33,761 bases of DNA from the NCBI GenBank assembly GCA_035301285.1, contig DATGUN010000102.1, forward strand, positions 1-33,761. The letters run 5' to 3'. Origin of the DNA: DATGUN01 sp035301285 (GTDB taxonomy: Bacteria; Bacillota; Bacilli; Bacillales; Amphibacillaceae). The position numbers were made by a program, and so were the translations under genes. The notes beneath the pieces are model-generated. The model was given only the letters and a program-made list of their open reading frames with translations, ran no database searches and was not told the DNA's origin. Positions 1 through 8,971 of this stretch are shown piece after piece (positions within the stretch are counted from its first letter, which is position 1; the number at the start of each line of letters is the position of its first letter).

Positions 1-384
1 GTATTCCATCGTCGTGATATCAGCGATGTACGCTGTCACACCAGGCATGATGAATGCAGCACTGATGCCACCAAGGATGCGCGACGCAAATAGCACATAC
101 ACGTCTTGGCCGATTCCAAACAAGAATTCGGAAAAAGCAAAGATAACAAGTCCAATCAAGATCATCCGTCTACGGCCGTATCGGTCTACCCACCTTCCCG
201 AAATCGGGGATGCGATCAACTGAAACAAGGCAAAAGCTGCAACCAGATAACCTACCACTGAACCAGACAAATATAATTCATCCATAATGGTGGGTACGAC
301 AGGAATAACAAGACTGATTCCCATAAAGACCAAAAATAAATTTATAAGGACAATGATAAGTGCTACGATTTGCTGCTTTCCCAT
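1..384 (-). CDS. MFS drug-efflux transporter, N-terminal part (truncated by window edge)
   Basis: The first 128 codons of a gene that continues beyond position 1. The protein begins MGKQQIVALIIVLINLF, and four hydrophobic helices are visible. After helix 2 comes the MFS signature loop GRWVDRYGRRRM (motif A of 12-TM drug:proton antiporters), followed by a helix with RILGGISAAFIMPGVTAY, close to motif B/C of NorA/Bmr-type DHA1 pumps. The ATG at 384 is preceded by AAAGGAG at a normal distance. Family knowledge suggests proton-driven export of hydrophobic drugs or metabolites across the cytoplasmic membrane; the substrate is not deducible. It has its own promoter (419-447). A sugar-efflux or other DHA1 role remains possible because only the N-terminal third is seen. 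Confidence 0.85.
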   Translation of the reverse strand, partial: MGKQQIVALIIVLINLFLVFMGISLVIPVVPTIMDELYLSGSVVGYLVAAFALFQLIASPISGRWVDRYGRRRMILIGLVIFAFSEFLFGIGQDVYVLFASRILGGISAAFIMPGVTAYIADITTMEY

Positions 385-418
385 GATGATACGGCTCCTT
401 TTATATACATATAAGCAT

Positions 419-447
419 ATTTAAAACCTCTCGCGCCCACACGTCAA
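419..447 (-). promoter_or_regulatory. Candidate sigma-A promoter of the truncated MFS gene
   Basis: On the minus strand TTGACG (442-447) is followed after 17 bases by TTAAAT (419-424), about 35 bases before the start codon at 384. The -35 is nearly consensus and the -10 is weak. The rest of the 385-739 gap holds only this promoter and the terminator at 536-573. Confidence 0.5.
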
Positions 448-535
448 CCTTTTTGTCCGGACCCGGAACACACCCCTCCCAACAGCGGAACAGGACTGCG
501 ACATCCCCAAAGTCACCAGCTGTTATGCCACTACT

Positions 536-573
536 AAAAAAGCACATATCTCATAAAATGAGTACGCGCTTTT
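536..573 (-). terminator. Rho-independent terminator of the CynX-like gene
   Basis: Read on the minus strand, AAAAGCGCGTACTCAT pairs, with G-U wobbles and one bulge, to ATGAGATATGTGC around a TTT loop, followed by a run of six T. On the plus strand the wobble positions become A-C mismatches, so the hairpin works in the minus direction, downstream of the stop at 740. Confidence 0.65.
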
Positions 574-739
574 AGTTTAATCCAATTCGATTTTTACATA
601 CGAAAGACAAAGGGAACGCGTCCAACGCCTCAAATATGACATCGATTGAGGCAATAGAAAGAGACACCCCACACCCTTAACGTCTTCCTTGAAAAACGGT
701 AGAAATAACCAGGATACGGAACCAGATCTTCCACTTCCG

Positions 740-1963
740 TTATTCTTCCGTTACATATTTGTCTCTGCCGGCTCCCAAGCCTGATAAGGTCATCAACACG
801 GAAACGATGATGATGGCTATAAGCGGAACCGTCCAGCTGTCATTCAAATCAAATAATAAGCCAATGAACAGCGGCCCTACCGCCGCAAACACATATCCGA
901 TGGATTGTGCCATGCCGGACAAAGTACTGGCTTGTTGGGCATTTCGTGCGCGCATCCCAAGCATGGCCAGCGATAAACTGATGGACCCCGCAGAAGCAAA
1001 TCCGATGATTGTGACCCAAATAAAAATGAGCGGCAACGGACCGCCGAACAGAAGTCCTATAAAACCGATGGTCGCACCGCCACCAATCGCGAGAACAATG
1101 CCTTGTTGATTGGCGTATTTTTCCGCTAGCACCGGTGTTAAAAACATGGTGGGTAATCCGACAAATTGTGCATACGAAGCAAGCCATCCGGCCGCATTGA
1201 TCGAGAAACCGAAACTATACATCATCTCTGGCAACCACGATACCATAACATAGAATAAAAAAGACTGAAGCCCCATAAAGAAACTGACTTGCCAAGCCAA
1301 AGGAGATTTTAAAAGTTTGGCAAGCGAGGCAGATTGGGACGATTCTTCATAGCGATTTTCACTGGATACAGGTTCCCGTTTGATAATGACAATCCACACA
1401 GCGATACCGATAATAGCCACAATCCCCCATGACACAAGCGCTAATTCCCAGCCTAAACCAGCACCCATGGCAAGTGGGACGGAAAGACCTGAAGCCAAAG
1501 ACGCCATGATCGCCATGGACGTTGTGTATACACTTGTCATCTGTCCAACCTTATGCGGGAACTTTTCCTTGATCACCGCTGGCAACAGCACATTCATCAT
1601 GGCAATACCGGCACCTACGATAGCCGTCCCGATAAATAACAATGATGGCTGTGGAATCGAGCGCATGCCGACTGCAATGAAAAGCAAAACCATTCCAAAC
1701 AAAACAGCCCGTTCATTCCCGATGCGCCGACCGATTTTTGGGGCAAGTGGGCTCACGACCGCAAATGCAATGAGCGGTAGACTGGTGATCAGCCCCGCAC
1801 TCCAATTTTCCAGATGCATGTCATCCCGGATGGTCCCGAGCAGCGGCCCCACAGAAGTAATCGCCGGTCTCAGATTGAAACCAGCGACAATAATGGCTAT
1901 TAAATATAACACGTTCTTATTCGCAGAAAATCGATTCCGCTTTTTCCCAGTTGTTCTGTCCAT
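740..1963 (-). CDS. CynX/NimT-family MFS transporter
   Basis: A 407-residue, 12-helix MFS permease. The first helix carries GFNLRPAITSVGPLL, the hallmark of the cyanate/2-nitroimidazole transporter branch (CynX, NimT/YeaN, B. subtilis YycB). It is a typical length for the family, with a basic cytoplasmic N-terminus (TGKKRNRFSANKN) and a charged middle loop around residues 195-215 (KREPVSSENRYEESSQ). Family members export or import small anions and drugs; the actual substrate is unknown and no cyanase gene is nearby. The ATG at 1963 follows GAGGGTTTGAA. The gene has its own promoter (2008-2036) and terminator (536-573), so it looks monocistronic. Confidence 0.85.
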   Translation of the reverse strand: MDRTTGKKRNRFSANKNVLYLIAIIVAGFNLRPAITSVGPLLGTIRDDMHLENWSAGLITSLPLIAFAVVSPLAPKIGRRIGNERAVLFGMVLLFIAVGMRSIPQPSLLFIGTAIVGAGIAMMNVLLPAVIKEKFPHKVGQMTSVYTTSMAIMASLASGLSVPLAMGAGLGWELALVSWGIVAIIGIAVWIVIIKREPVSSENRYEESSQSASLAKLLKSPLAWQVSFFMGLQSFLFYVMVSWLPEMMYSFGFSINAAGWLASYAQFVGLPTMFLTPVLAEKYANQQGIVLAIGGGATIGFIGLLFGGPLPLIFIWVTIIGFASAGSISLSLAMLGMRARNAQQASTLSGMAQSIGYVFAAVGPLFIGLLFDLNDSWTVPLIAIIIVSVLMTLSGLGAGRDKYVTEE

Positions 1964-2007
1964 TTCAAACCCTCATTTTCCGTCATTCACATTTCTACAA
2001 TATGAAA

Positions 2008-2036
2008 ATTCTACCACTACAGCCACTCCCTTGCAA
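2008..2036 (-). promoter_or_regulatory. Sigma-A promoter of the CynX-like gene
   Basis: On the minus strand TTGCAA (2031-2036), 17 bases, then TAGAAT (2008-2013), about 45 bases ahead of the start codon at 1963. It lies between the stop of the flavin monooxygenase gene and this gene, so the two neighbours need not be co-transcribed. Confidence 0.55.
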
Positions 2037-2061
2037 CAAGCGAGACGGGCTACTGTTCCTG

Positions 2062-3054
2062 CTAAAACAGCTCCCGTGCCAACAGCCGATATGCATCAAG
2101 CCGTTTTTCCTGTGAATGGGGGATGCTGACAATCATTGCTTCGTCAAACCCATAATTTTCCTGTTCTTGCTGCAGTTTATCTGCAACATCTTCAGCCGTA
2201 CCAACGATATGCAATTGACGATTGTTCTTGATCCGCTCCCGGTCCATATCGGTCAATGGAAAATCTTTCGCTTCTTCAGGCGACAGGGTCTGGACCATAT
2301 CCCCTTTATTCATCTGCAAACGGACGATATCTTGCGGCAACGCTTCGTACTCCGCTTCTTCCCTCGTCTCTGCAACGGTTACCATGTATGCCACATTCAC
2401 GCTGGGTTTTTCCATGAACACGGATGGTTCGAAATGATGCCGGTATGCATCAATGATTTCTTTCGTCAATTCGCCATTGAAAAACTGGGCAAAGGAATAT
2501 CCCGCTCCCATTCTTGCCGTCTGGATGGCACTATCTCCACTTGAACCGAGCATCCACGCTTCAGGCAACGTAACATGTGACGGGGTTGCCCGTATAGCCA
2601 AGTACAGCCGCTCCTGCGGGGTATTATCGCTAATCAGATCCAACGCTGTCTCAAATTTTTGATACATATTATGGACAAGCGGTTCGCGACCTTCGGAAAG
2701 TGCGTACATTGCATTGGGACCTCCGCCTGGAGCCCTTCCCACACCAAAGTCAATCCGTCCTGGTGAAAATGCACTTAACGTCTTGAACACTTCCGCCATC
2801 TTGAGCGGCGAATAATGCATCATCATGACGCCGCCCGTTCCGATACGGATGTTTTTTGTTTTGGCTGCCAGTCGTGCTGCCGTGACTTCAGGTGCCGAAC
2901 TCGCGTATGAATCTGTTCCATGGTGCTCTGCCATCCACATCCGTTCATAACCTAATTCATCCGCAAGTATAGCCAGTTCTTCCGCCTTAAGCAATGCTGC
3001 AGCGGGGTCATTTCCTTTCGTGATCGGTGCCTGATCCAATACACTCAATCGCAT
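2062..3054 (-). CDS. LLM-class (luciferase-like) flavin-dependent oxidoreductase
   Basis: 330 residues, the usual size for single-subunit bacterial-luciferase-fold monooxygenases of the 'group 1' branch (YwcH/YtmO-like). Family-typical blocks are visible: ERMWMAEHHG near residue 37, the RIGTGGVMMMHYSPLKMAEV strand/helix near 70-90, and SPGRIDFGVGRAPGG near 95-110. Members bind FMN, often supplied reduced by a partner, and oxygenate small organic substrates in the cytoplasm; the substrate cannot be predicted. The ATG at 3054 follows AAAAGGATGTG. No flavin reductase gene is adjacent. I did not find a convincing sigma-A promoter in the 299 bases upstream (3055-3353). Confidence 0.88.
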   Translation of the reverse strand: MRLSVLDQAPITKGNDPAAALLKAEELAILADELGYERMWMAEHHGTDSYASSAPEVTAARLAAKTKNIRIGTGGVMMMHYSPLKMAEVFKTLSAFSPGRIDFGVGRAPGGGPNAMYALSEGREPLVHNMYQKFETALDLISDNTPQERLYLAIRATPSHVTLPEAWMLGSSGDSAIQTARMGAGYSFAQFFNGELTKEIIDAYRHHFEPSVFMEKPSVNVAYMVTVAETREEAEYEALPQDIVRLQMNKGDMVQTLSPEEAKDFPLTDMDRERIKNNRQLHIVGTAEDVADKLQQEQENYGFDEAMIVSIPHSQEKRLDAYRLLARELF

Positions 3055-3353
3055 ATTTACACATCCTTTTCAATGAATTCATCTATTCATCATCACGTTA
3101 TGAATACACTTCCCTAAATGAGTGAAATCGTTACATATCAAGGATATCACGATTGTTCGGGTCCGAATAACTTTTGGCTTATGTATCCTGTTAAGGTGTA
3201 AAAATGTCATACCGTCCTTTTGTTTAAAGCCCATCCACCAAAAACCCAGAACAAAAGGCGTGTCCCCCGTCCTGCGTTTTGTAAATCGTGTTCGTGCATG
3301 TTAAACTGACATTACATATGACCGATTTAATGCCACTATCCGGAGGGATTGAC

Positions 3354-3785
3354 ATGTTGCGTAGTTACGGCAAACAAAACATTCTCTTTTATCTGATTGT
3401 CATGGTTCTACTCAATGCATCCTATATGTATGTTGTGTCGACCACTGGTGAACATGTCACGACATCGCAAGTTCTGAATGTCGCATTTAACTTACTGTTC
3501 CTGTTTGCTTTTCTTTATATTTATTTTAAAAATAGGCATTTTGTGAACAGACCTATCATCATCCAATCCATCCTGACCCAATTGACACTGCTCGTTGTAT
3601 TGTTTGCACTGAACTATGCATTATCGATGTTGCTGGATATCTCTTCCCATTATATCTATGATTTCTTCCGCTCCCCACTTATATTCATGATCATTGCACT
3701 GGGATACGCCGTGTTCGCGCTTCTTTTTGCCAATCTCATCAATTATATTTACAATCGTTATGCGGATAGCGACAAACAAAGCTAG
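3354..3785 (+). CDS. Small four-helix membrane protein of unknown function
   Basis: 143 residues starting MLRSYGKQNILFYL. I chose the ATG at 3354 because GGAGGG lies just upstream (3342-3347) and the first transmembrane helix starts directly after it. Reading the frame back to 3288 adds an unsupported, non-hydrophobic leader. Four hydrophobic segments lie at about residues 10-30, 42-58, 74-92 and 108-130, with a charged C-terminus (YNRYADSDKQS). I do not recognise the family. It is one of only two plus-strand genes in the window and is convergent with the TetR/DHA2 pair. A hairpin at 3821-3857 separates the two. Confidence 0.7.
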   Translation: MLRSYGKQNILFYLIVMVLLNASYMYVVSTTGEHVTTSQVLNVAFNLLFLFAFLYIYFKNRHFVNRPIIIQSILTQLTLLVVLFALNYALSMLLDISSHYIYDFFRSPLIFMIIALGYAVFALLFANLINYIYNRYADSDKQS

Positions 3786-3820
3786 AAAGCACACTCCAAC
3801 AAACCGATTATATCAACAAC

Positions 3821-3857
3821 AAGGCTCTCGCGTGAACACACCTCACGGAGAGCCTTT
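3821..3857 (+). terminator. Hairpin terminator between convergent genes
   Basis: AAGGCTCTC/GAGAGCCTT with an inner CGTGA/TCACG pairing and a short ACACAC-type loop gives a long, nearly perfect stem. The T-run is short (TTT), and the hairpin is symmetrical enough to serve both the membrane protein (stop at 3785) and the TetR gene (stop at 3993). Confidence 0.6.
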
Positions 3858-3992
3858 CATATGATCTGATTCACTTATCTGCCTATGGCAAAGGGACCTA
3901 AACAAACGCCATAGTCTTCAGCTGCATATTTCCATATGCTTTTCATAATCCCGGTCTAAAACCGGTGCCCTCCACATCTACGACAAAGGCCG

Positions 3993-4598
3993 TCATTCTG
4001 TCCTGGGGGCTACGCCTTGCATGATGATGGGCTTGATTTTTGCGAGCCAGTCATCAATCGACAAGGGGGTATCCATCAAGAAAAATGTATAAAAATAGGA
4101 ACCGCCAACAACTTGAATAACACCTGTCACATCAATGTCTTCACGTAACTCACCACGCTGGATGCCTTTTTCCAGAATATCATGCAACACTTGATAACGC
4201 GGGTTTATAAATTGCTCCCTGTACACGTCCATGAGCGCCGGATACTCCATCAATCCTGCAGTCACTTTTTTTATGGCACTGAATGGAGCATTGTCGGTAA
4301 AACTCGTTATCAACCCGTTTAAGACAATCGAAAAGTCCTTCCAGACATCTCCTGTATCGGGGATATCAATTTCATCCGCCACCGCTCCGATGGCCTCCGA
4401 TATGAGCGCCTCTTTCGTGGACCAATGACGATAGATTGTTGCTTTGCCGACTCCCGCCTTTTTTGCCACACCTTCAATACTGATGCTGTGAATTCCCATC
4501 TCGATCAATAAATCTCTTGTCGCCTGCAATATTTTCGCATGTGACCGGGCACTTCTTGGTCTCCCGGGGCCTTTACTCGTATAATCGGATATTTTCAT
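3993..4598 (-). CDS. TetR/AcrR-family repressor, likely of the DHA2 pump
   Basis: 201 residues. The N-terminal helix-turn-helix is clear: GPGRPRSARSHAKILQATRD leading into SIEGVAKKAGVGKATIYRHW at about residues 40-60, with the TetR signature KATIYRHWSTKEAL. The C-terminal ligand domain (about 75-190) resembles the TetR_C type found in repressors of multidrug pumps. The gene lies 215 bases downstream of the DHA2 pump gene on the same strand. The perfect palindrome over the pump promoter (6348-6378) is its most plausible operator. The ATG at 4598 follows AAGGAG at a rather long distance. No copy of that palindrome is seen directly upstream of tetR, so autoregulation would have to act through read-through from the pump promoter. 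Confidence 0.88.
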   Translation of the reverse strand: MKISDYTSKGPGRPRSARSHAKILQATRDLLIEMGIHSISIEGVAKKAGVGKATIYRHWSTKEALISEAIGAVADEIDIPDTGDVWKDFSIVLNGLITSFTDNAPFSAIKKVTAGLMEYPALMDVYREQFINPRYQVLHDILEKGIQRGELREDIDVTGVIQVVGGSYFYTFFLMDTPLSIDDWLAKIKPIIMQGVAPRTE

Positions 4599-4813
4599 GT
4601 CCTGATCAGAACTCCTTCGCGATTATTTCCTGAAAACACCAGAACGTCCATCGCTTTTTTAACCTATGGTGTCATATATCATGGGAGTGTGTGTACCCTG
4701 TCAGTTATTTGAGTCTCGAGTACGTATCCCACTGCAAACCGAATATATGTCTGTCGAGCGTTCTTTTTTGTTCTGAAACATACCGTACCTATCAACAAAG
4801 AAACGTCACAATG

Positions 4814-6331
4814 TTATTTGTCCGCATGCTTTGGGAAAAAGAGGACCGTCGTCACGATGGCCAGTATAATCCCACCGACACCGAACCAAACCGCTGCATG
4901 CACACCATCTAAAAAAGCATTTCCTGCCTCTAATAGTACCTGTTTTTGCATGGGTTTTTCAAGCATAAGTGCCATATGCTTCGCCGCACCGATGGAGTCT
5001 GCCAATGTATCGACCATCTCTTTTGGTGGCTGAGGGGTGAACGCACTTGCACGATCATGAATACCATCCGCATACACATAAGATATGATACTGCCCATCA
5101 ATGCAATTCCAAGCGTACTTCCTACTTGCCGCAATGTGTTATTCACTGCAGAGCCTATACCGACCTCATCAAGATGCAAGGAACCCATGACGGCATCCAT
5201 AGCAGGTGCTAACATAAGACCCATTCCAAGTCCCTGAATGACAAAACAATAAACAAGGTCCACGTATTCACTTTCCACCGTGAGCAGTGTAAACATATAC
5301 ATCCCGATACCAAGCACAACAAATCCCGTGATAATCGTCCATTTCTCCCCGGCTTTTTTGGTGAGAACATTGCTCCCCAACGCACCGATTGTATAAGCCC
5401 CGATCAAAGGCATGAGCTTGACCCCTGATTCAAAAGGTGTGGCATCATAGAAAAAAGCCAAATACTGTGTAATAAAAAATAAAATACCTGCCAGAATAAA
5501 CATCATTACTGTACCGGCTACCGTCGCCCATGTAAACCGAACATTCCGGAAAAGATCTAAATCCAGCATGGCAAACGGATTTTTCCATTGCCAGAGAACA
5601 AAGGCAATCAATACAATGACGCCTACCGATAGCGCCGCAATAATTTGTGGACTTCCCCATCCCTTTTCAGGTGCCTCCGTCAACGCATAAACAATGAATA
5701 TGAGTCCCGAACTGGATAAGACCATTCCGAGCCAATCCATTTTCCTAGCTCGTGAATCATGTGACTCAGGAACAAAATAAACAACGCCGACGATAGTCAT
5801 CATAATAAGCGGGATGTTGATCAGGAATATCGCGCCCCAATCAAAATGCTCGAGGACATAACCGCCAAGCAGGGGACCTATCAACAAACCGATTCCCATT
5901 CCCGCCGACCAGATCGAGATCGCTTTTCCCCGTTCATCAGGTGGAAACACCGTCGGCAAGATCGAGATGGTCAACGGCATCATGATCGCCGCCCCGACCC
6001 CCATCATGCCTCTTGCAAAAATCAACATCTCTGTACTTGTGGAATACCCTGCCACAACAGATGCGACACCAAAAACGACCAAACCAATAAGCAGTACTTT
6101 CTTTCGTCCGAACCGGTCCCCAAAACTGCCGGCCACCAATATGAAAGCAGCCAGCAACAAAATATACATATTGACAATCCATTGCAGCTCCGTCGTGCTT
6201 GCACCCAACTCATCCGTCAACACAGGCAATGCAACCGTCAAAATCGTTGTATCAAACCCAATGACCAGCAATCCGAACACCAATACCGCGAGTACCCACC
6301 ATTTACGCGGATGGGCTTGCATTTCTTTCAT
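4814..6331 (-). CDS. DHA2-family 14-TM multidrug efflux MFS transporter
   Basis: 505 residues from the ATG at 6331 (MKEMQAHPRKWW). I prefer this start over an upstream ATG at 6397 because GAAGGTG sits right before it and the longer reading runs through the palindromic operator. The protein has the DHA2 layout: helix 1 with GFDTTILTVALP, motif A FGDRFGRKKVL after helix 2, RGMMGVGAAIMMPLTISIL in helices 4-5, and GLLIGPLLGGYVLEHFDW, motif C of the antiporters. Family members (QacA, LfrA, EmrB-type) export cationic drugs or dyes using the proton gradient. Its TetR partner lies downstream. The ligand is unknown. Confidence 0.9.
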   Translation of the reverse strand: MKEMQAHPRKWWVLAVLVFGLLVIGFDTTILTVALPVLTDELGASTTELQWIVNMYILLLAAFILVAGSFGDRFGRKKVLLIGLVVFGVASVVAGYSTSTEMLIFARGMMGVGAAIMMPLTISILPTVFPPDERGKAISIWSAGMGIGLLIGPLLGGYVLEHFDWGAIFLINIPLIMMTIVGVVYFVPESHDSRARKMDWLGMVLSSSGLIFIVYALTEAPEKGWGSPQIIAALSVGVIVLIAFVLWQWKNPFAMLDLDLFRNVRFTWATVAGTVMMFILAGILFFITQYLAFFYDATPFESGVKLMPLIGAYTIGALGSNVLTKKAGEKWTIITGFVVLGIGMYMFTLLTVESEYVDLVYCFVIQGLGMGLMLAPAMDAVMGSLHLDEVGIGSAVNNTLRQVGSTLGIALMGSIISYVYADGIHDRASAFTPQPPKEMVDTLADSIGAAKHMALMLEKPMQKQVLLEAGNAFLDGVHAAVWFGVGGIILAIVTTVLFFPKHADK

Positions 6332-6347
6332 TTCAATCACCTTCTTT

Positions 6348-6378
6348 ATTATAATACGATACCGTATCGTATTATAAT
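6348..6378. promoter_or_regulatory. Perfect 31-bp palindromic operator (TetR site)
   Basis: ATTATAATACGATAC (6348-6362), one central base (6363), then its exact reverse complement GTATCGTATTATAAT (6364-6378). It covers the pump promoter's -10 box and ends about 17 bases before the start codon at 6331. Perfect symmetry, position and the neighbouring TetR gene make it the likely repressor-binding site. Confidence 0.85.
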
Positions 6379-6399
6379 ATATCAAACGAAAAAACACAA
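6371..6399 (-). promoter_or_regulatory. Promoter of the DHA2 pump, overlapping the operator
   Basis: Minus strand TTGTGT (6394-6399), 17 bases, TATAAT (6371-6376). The consensus -10 lies inside the outer arm of the palindrome, so a bound repressor would block RNA polymerase directly. Confidence 0.7.
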
Positions 6400-6518
6400 G
6401 AGGTTCTATGAAAATGGGCTTGAGGGGTTCAAATGGAATTTATGAGCACATCATATAAAGACACCGGTAAAATGACTCCATTCCCTGAAAGACAGTCAAT
6501 AAATGCACACTAAATCTA

Positions 6519-6544
6519 GGACAAGGGCCCTCTCGACCCTGTCC
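6519..6544 (-). terminator. Weak hairpin after the TgpA-like gene
   Basis: GGACAAGGG (6519-6527) pairs with CCCTGTCC (6537-6544) with one bulged A, a GC-rich stem starting 9 bases after the stop at 6553. No clear T-run follows, so termination here is tentative. Confidence 0.4.
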
Positions 6545-6552
6545 CTCCCAGG

Positions 6553-8958
6553 TCAATATACAACATCCCAATATTTCATCTTGATGCGTTTCAAAAGCCT
6601 GTTTGACTGCTTCAGGTTTGTTATCGTTTCCTCTATATAGTCCAACATATATTGACGATCCTGTTCAGACAGTGTCTGTTTGCTATAAACTGCTAACTGA
6701 TTGAGTTTAACCGCTTGGTGGAATTGGTTGGCATATGATTCACCATACTGGTTCCGAACGTCCTCGACAGTATCATAATGGGAGCCACCGCGTTTCTCCA
6801 GGCCGTTATAATGTAAGAGAAACAGACTCCGGGAAAACATATTGGCCACAGCTGTATTAACATCCGCAATGTAATAGGATTGCTTGATCTTTTTGACCGA
6901 AAGACGTTTTTTGATGACGAAAACAAGACATCCCATGAACATCAGAATGAGTATACCGATACCGATGTATGTCACATACGTCCACCCACTTATTCCGGAC
7001 TCTTTTTCCTTATGGGTGATCACTTCTTTTTCCGGTTCATCGTCTATTTTTTGTGAGCCTTCTGTTTCATCATCCGACCCACTTGGGTCTTCTTCTTCAT
7101 CGGGATCTTCTTCACCCTCGGGGTAGTTCGAGGTATCGACATCAGCCATTACATGATCATATGGAGGTGTTGTTTCAACAGGAACCCAGCCAATCTGATC
7201 GATATAGATTTCGGTCCATGCATGCGCATCCGTTCCATTGATATCGATCTCTTCGAAAGCATCCTTATCCTCAATGGACTCGGGCGTGACCAAATAGCCT
7301 TCTACATAACGGGAAGGAATCCCTAAATGCCTGAACATCAACGTAGCCACTGTTGCAAAATGCGTCGCATATCCTTCCTTTGAATCTTCCAGAACGTGGA
7401 TCAAAAAATCCCTATCTTCAGGCAATGGAGCCGGATTCACTTGATACCGCACATGATCAGATAGAAAACTTCTCACCTCGTTAATCGCTTTTTCATAGGC
7501 CATATGTTCATCGGAAGTATGTTCTTCGGTTCCGAGATGGTGCTCCAGGACCGCTATCGCTTTCTCAGGGATGTCCGTATAATGATCATAAACAAACGTA
7601 TTATAATGCTGTTCAGCGTTTTTATAGGCTTTCACATCTTCGTCATCCGCTTCATACATGAAACGAGCCAATTTAGGATAATGGACAACGGCATTTTCAG
7701 CTGTTTCAAATTGATAGATTCGCTCGCCAAAAATCCTGTTCGATTCTATGGTTTGATGAAAGGTATCACGGACACCGGAAAAATCCCGGATATCCGACGT
7801 CAATCCATATGGCGTGTAAAGATACTGACTGCTGGCCTGTACATTATGAACCTTCACAGATGTTTTGGTTAATTGTTCATCATCCTTCATGCGTTCATTC
7901 ACGGCACTGAGCTGATTCAATGGATGGAACGATTCTTCATTCAGCCAATAGAACAGATCACTTTTTTCATAGTAGACTTCTGGATCCAAATCACGCCATC
8001 TGTCACTTGTATACACAGACCCGACAAACCCTCTTAAGTAAACAGATGTCGGGGACTCCATCACGATTTCAAGTGCGGGCTCATCATCCATATCCAATTC
8101 ACCAAGTGCACTGAAATCGCCCTCCGTAAAGGTATGCGTTGAATCTTTTTCATAGCGGGTATCATGGATGAATTGTGCGGTTTCTTTTGCAATTTTATTT
8201 TCTGGCGTATCTTTTTTTACTTCGTTTATCGGATAAAATGAAAAAAAGATAGCCCCGACCGTGAGTAAAATGGCGACCAAGAATACAAAAGCAAATCGGG
8301 TGATCCCATTGATGGGACTCCCCTGTATATTCCTCCGACTGTTGATCGACTTCACGAACACATAAGTACCAACACATACAGCAGCAACATTGGCAATGAA
8401 CAAATGATCCACCTGTAATATTGATTGCAATGCAAATAACAGAATCCATAATACCCATAACAAAACAGCACGACGTCTTGTTACAATGTAAAAGCTGAGA
8501 GGGGCAAAAATAAAAGCGATGAATACCATCCATAACGACACACCAAGCGAATGGGAGTGGACTGCTATCGTTGTCTGATACGGGGCAATCACTGTTCCGG
8601 TATGTTTGCCGATCAGCTCGTATAACTGATTCAGCCAAATGAATATGCCGTTTAAAACGAGCGAATGAAACACGGCAAACACAGCAAGCGCTAATATCAT
8701 ATAACCAAGAAGTGCTATGATTCTAGTACGTCTATAGGGCATAAACAACAAACAGATCAATAAGATGCCAGGTATATAACTGAATGAGGATACACCTTCC
8801 AATGAAAAAAACGTACGGAAATAAACCATCAGGATAACGAATAACCCATTGGCGACGACAAGCTGTATTAAAATCAAATAAATATCAAAATCTGTACGCT
8901 TCCCATCGTTGAACGTCAGAAAGGATTGATGTTGATCTTCCGCTATTTTTTTCTTCAT
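6553..8958 (-). CDS. TgpA-like membrane protein with transglutaminase-like domain, catalytic Cys apparently missing
   Basis: 801 residues. The N-terminal membrane region has about 7-8 helices (residues 25-245; DUF3488-type), followed by an extracellular region with a transglutaminase-like core (about 485-605), an acidic linker (612-650), one helix (658-682) and a cytoplasmic tail (DUF4129-type). This is the layout of B. subtilis YebA and Pseudomonas TgpA. The core keeps HLGIPSRYVEGY, the His in DAHAWTEIYI (H579) and GWVPVETTP, but where relatives read GYC-x-x-FA this one reads GYATHFA. Residue 531 is Ala (GCG at 7366-7368), so classical Cys-His-Asp chemistry looks lost. It is the last gene of the MoxR-DUF58-TgpA trio, 13 bases after the DUF58 gene. 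AGGGG precedes the ATG. Confidence 0.85.
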   Translation of the reverse strand: MKKKIAEDQHQSFLTFNDGKRTDFDIYLILIQLVVANGLFVILMVYFRTFFSLEGVSSFSYIPGILLICLLFMPYRRTRIIALLGYMILALAVFAVFHSLVLNGIFIWLNQLYELIGKHTGTVIAPYQTTIAVHSHSLGVSLWMVFIAFIFAPLSFYIVTRRRAVLLWVLWILLFALQSILQVDHLFIANVAAVCVGTYVFVKSINSRRNIQGSPINGITRFAFVFLVAILLTVGAIFFSFYPINEVKKDTPENKIAKETAQFIHDTRYEKDSTHTFTEGDFSALGELDMDDEPALEIVMESPTSVYLRGFVGSVYTSDRWRDLDPEVYYEKSDLFYWLNEESFHPLNQLSAVNERMKDDEQLTKTSVKVHNVQASSQYLYTPYGLTSDIRDFSGVRDTFHQTIESNRIFGERIYQFETAENAVVHYPKLARFMYEADDEDVKAYKNAEQHYNTFVYDHYTDIPEKAIAVLEHHLGTEEHTSDEHMAYEKAINEVRSFLSDHVRYQVNPAPLPEDRDFLIHVLEDSKEGYATHFATVATLMFRHLGIPSRYVEGYLVTPESIEDKDAFEEIDINGTDAHAWTEIYIDQIGWVPVETTPPYDHVMADVDTSNYPEGEEDPDEEEDPSGSDDETEGSQKIDDEPEKEVITHKEKESGISGWTYVTYIGIGILILMFMGCLVFVIKKRLSVKKIKQSYYIADVNTAVANMFSRSLFLLHYNGLEKRGGSHYDTVEDVRNQYGESYANQFHQAVKLNQLAVYSKQTLSEQDRQYMLDYIEETITNLKQSNRLLKRIKMKYWDVVY

Positions 8959-8971
8959 CGATGATAACCCC

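Noticed and set aside
1380..2129. 249-codon plus-strand open frame opposite the CynX-like gene
   Set aside because: It is a shadow of the transporter on the other strand and runs across its promoter and the end of the next gene; composition is not protein-like.
5846..6445. 199-codon plus-strand open frame opposite the DHA2 pump
   Set aside because: It lies antisense to well-conserved membrane helices of the pump, has a His/Gln/Arg-rich translation without family resemblance, and crosses the operator palindrome.
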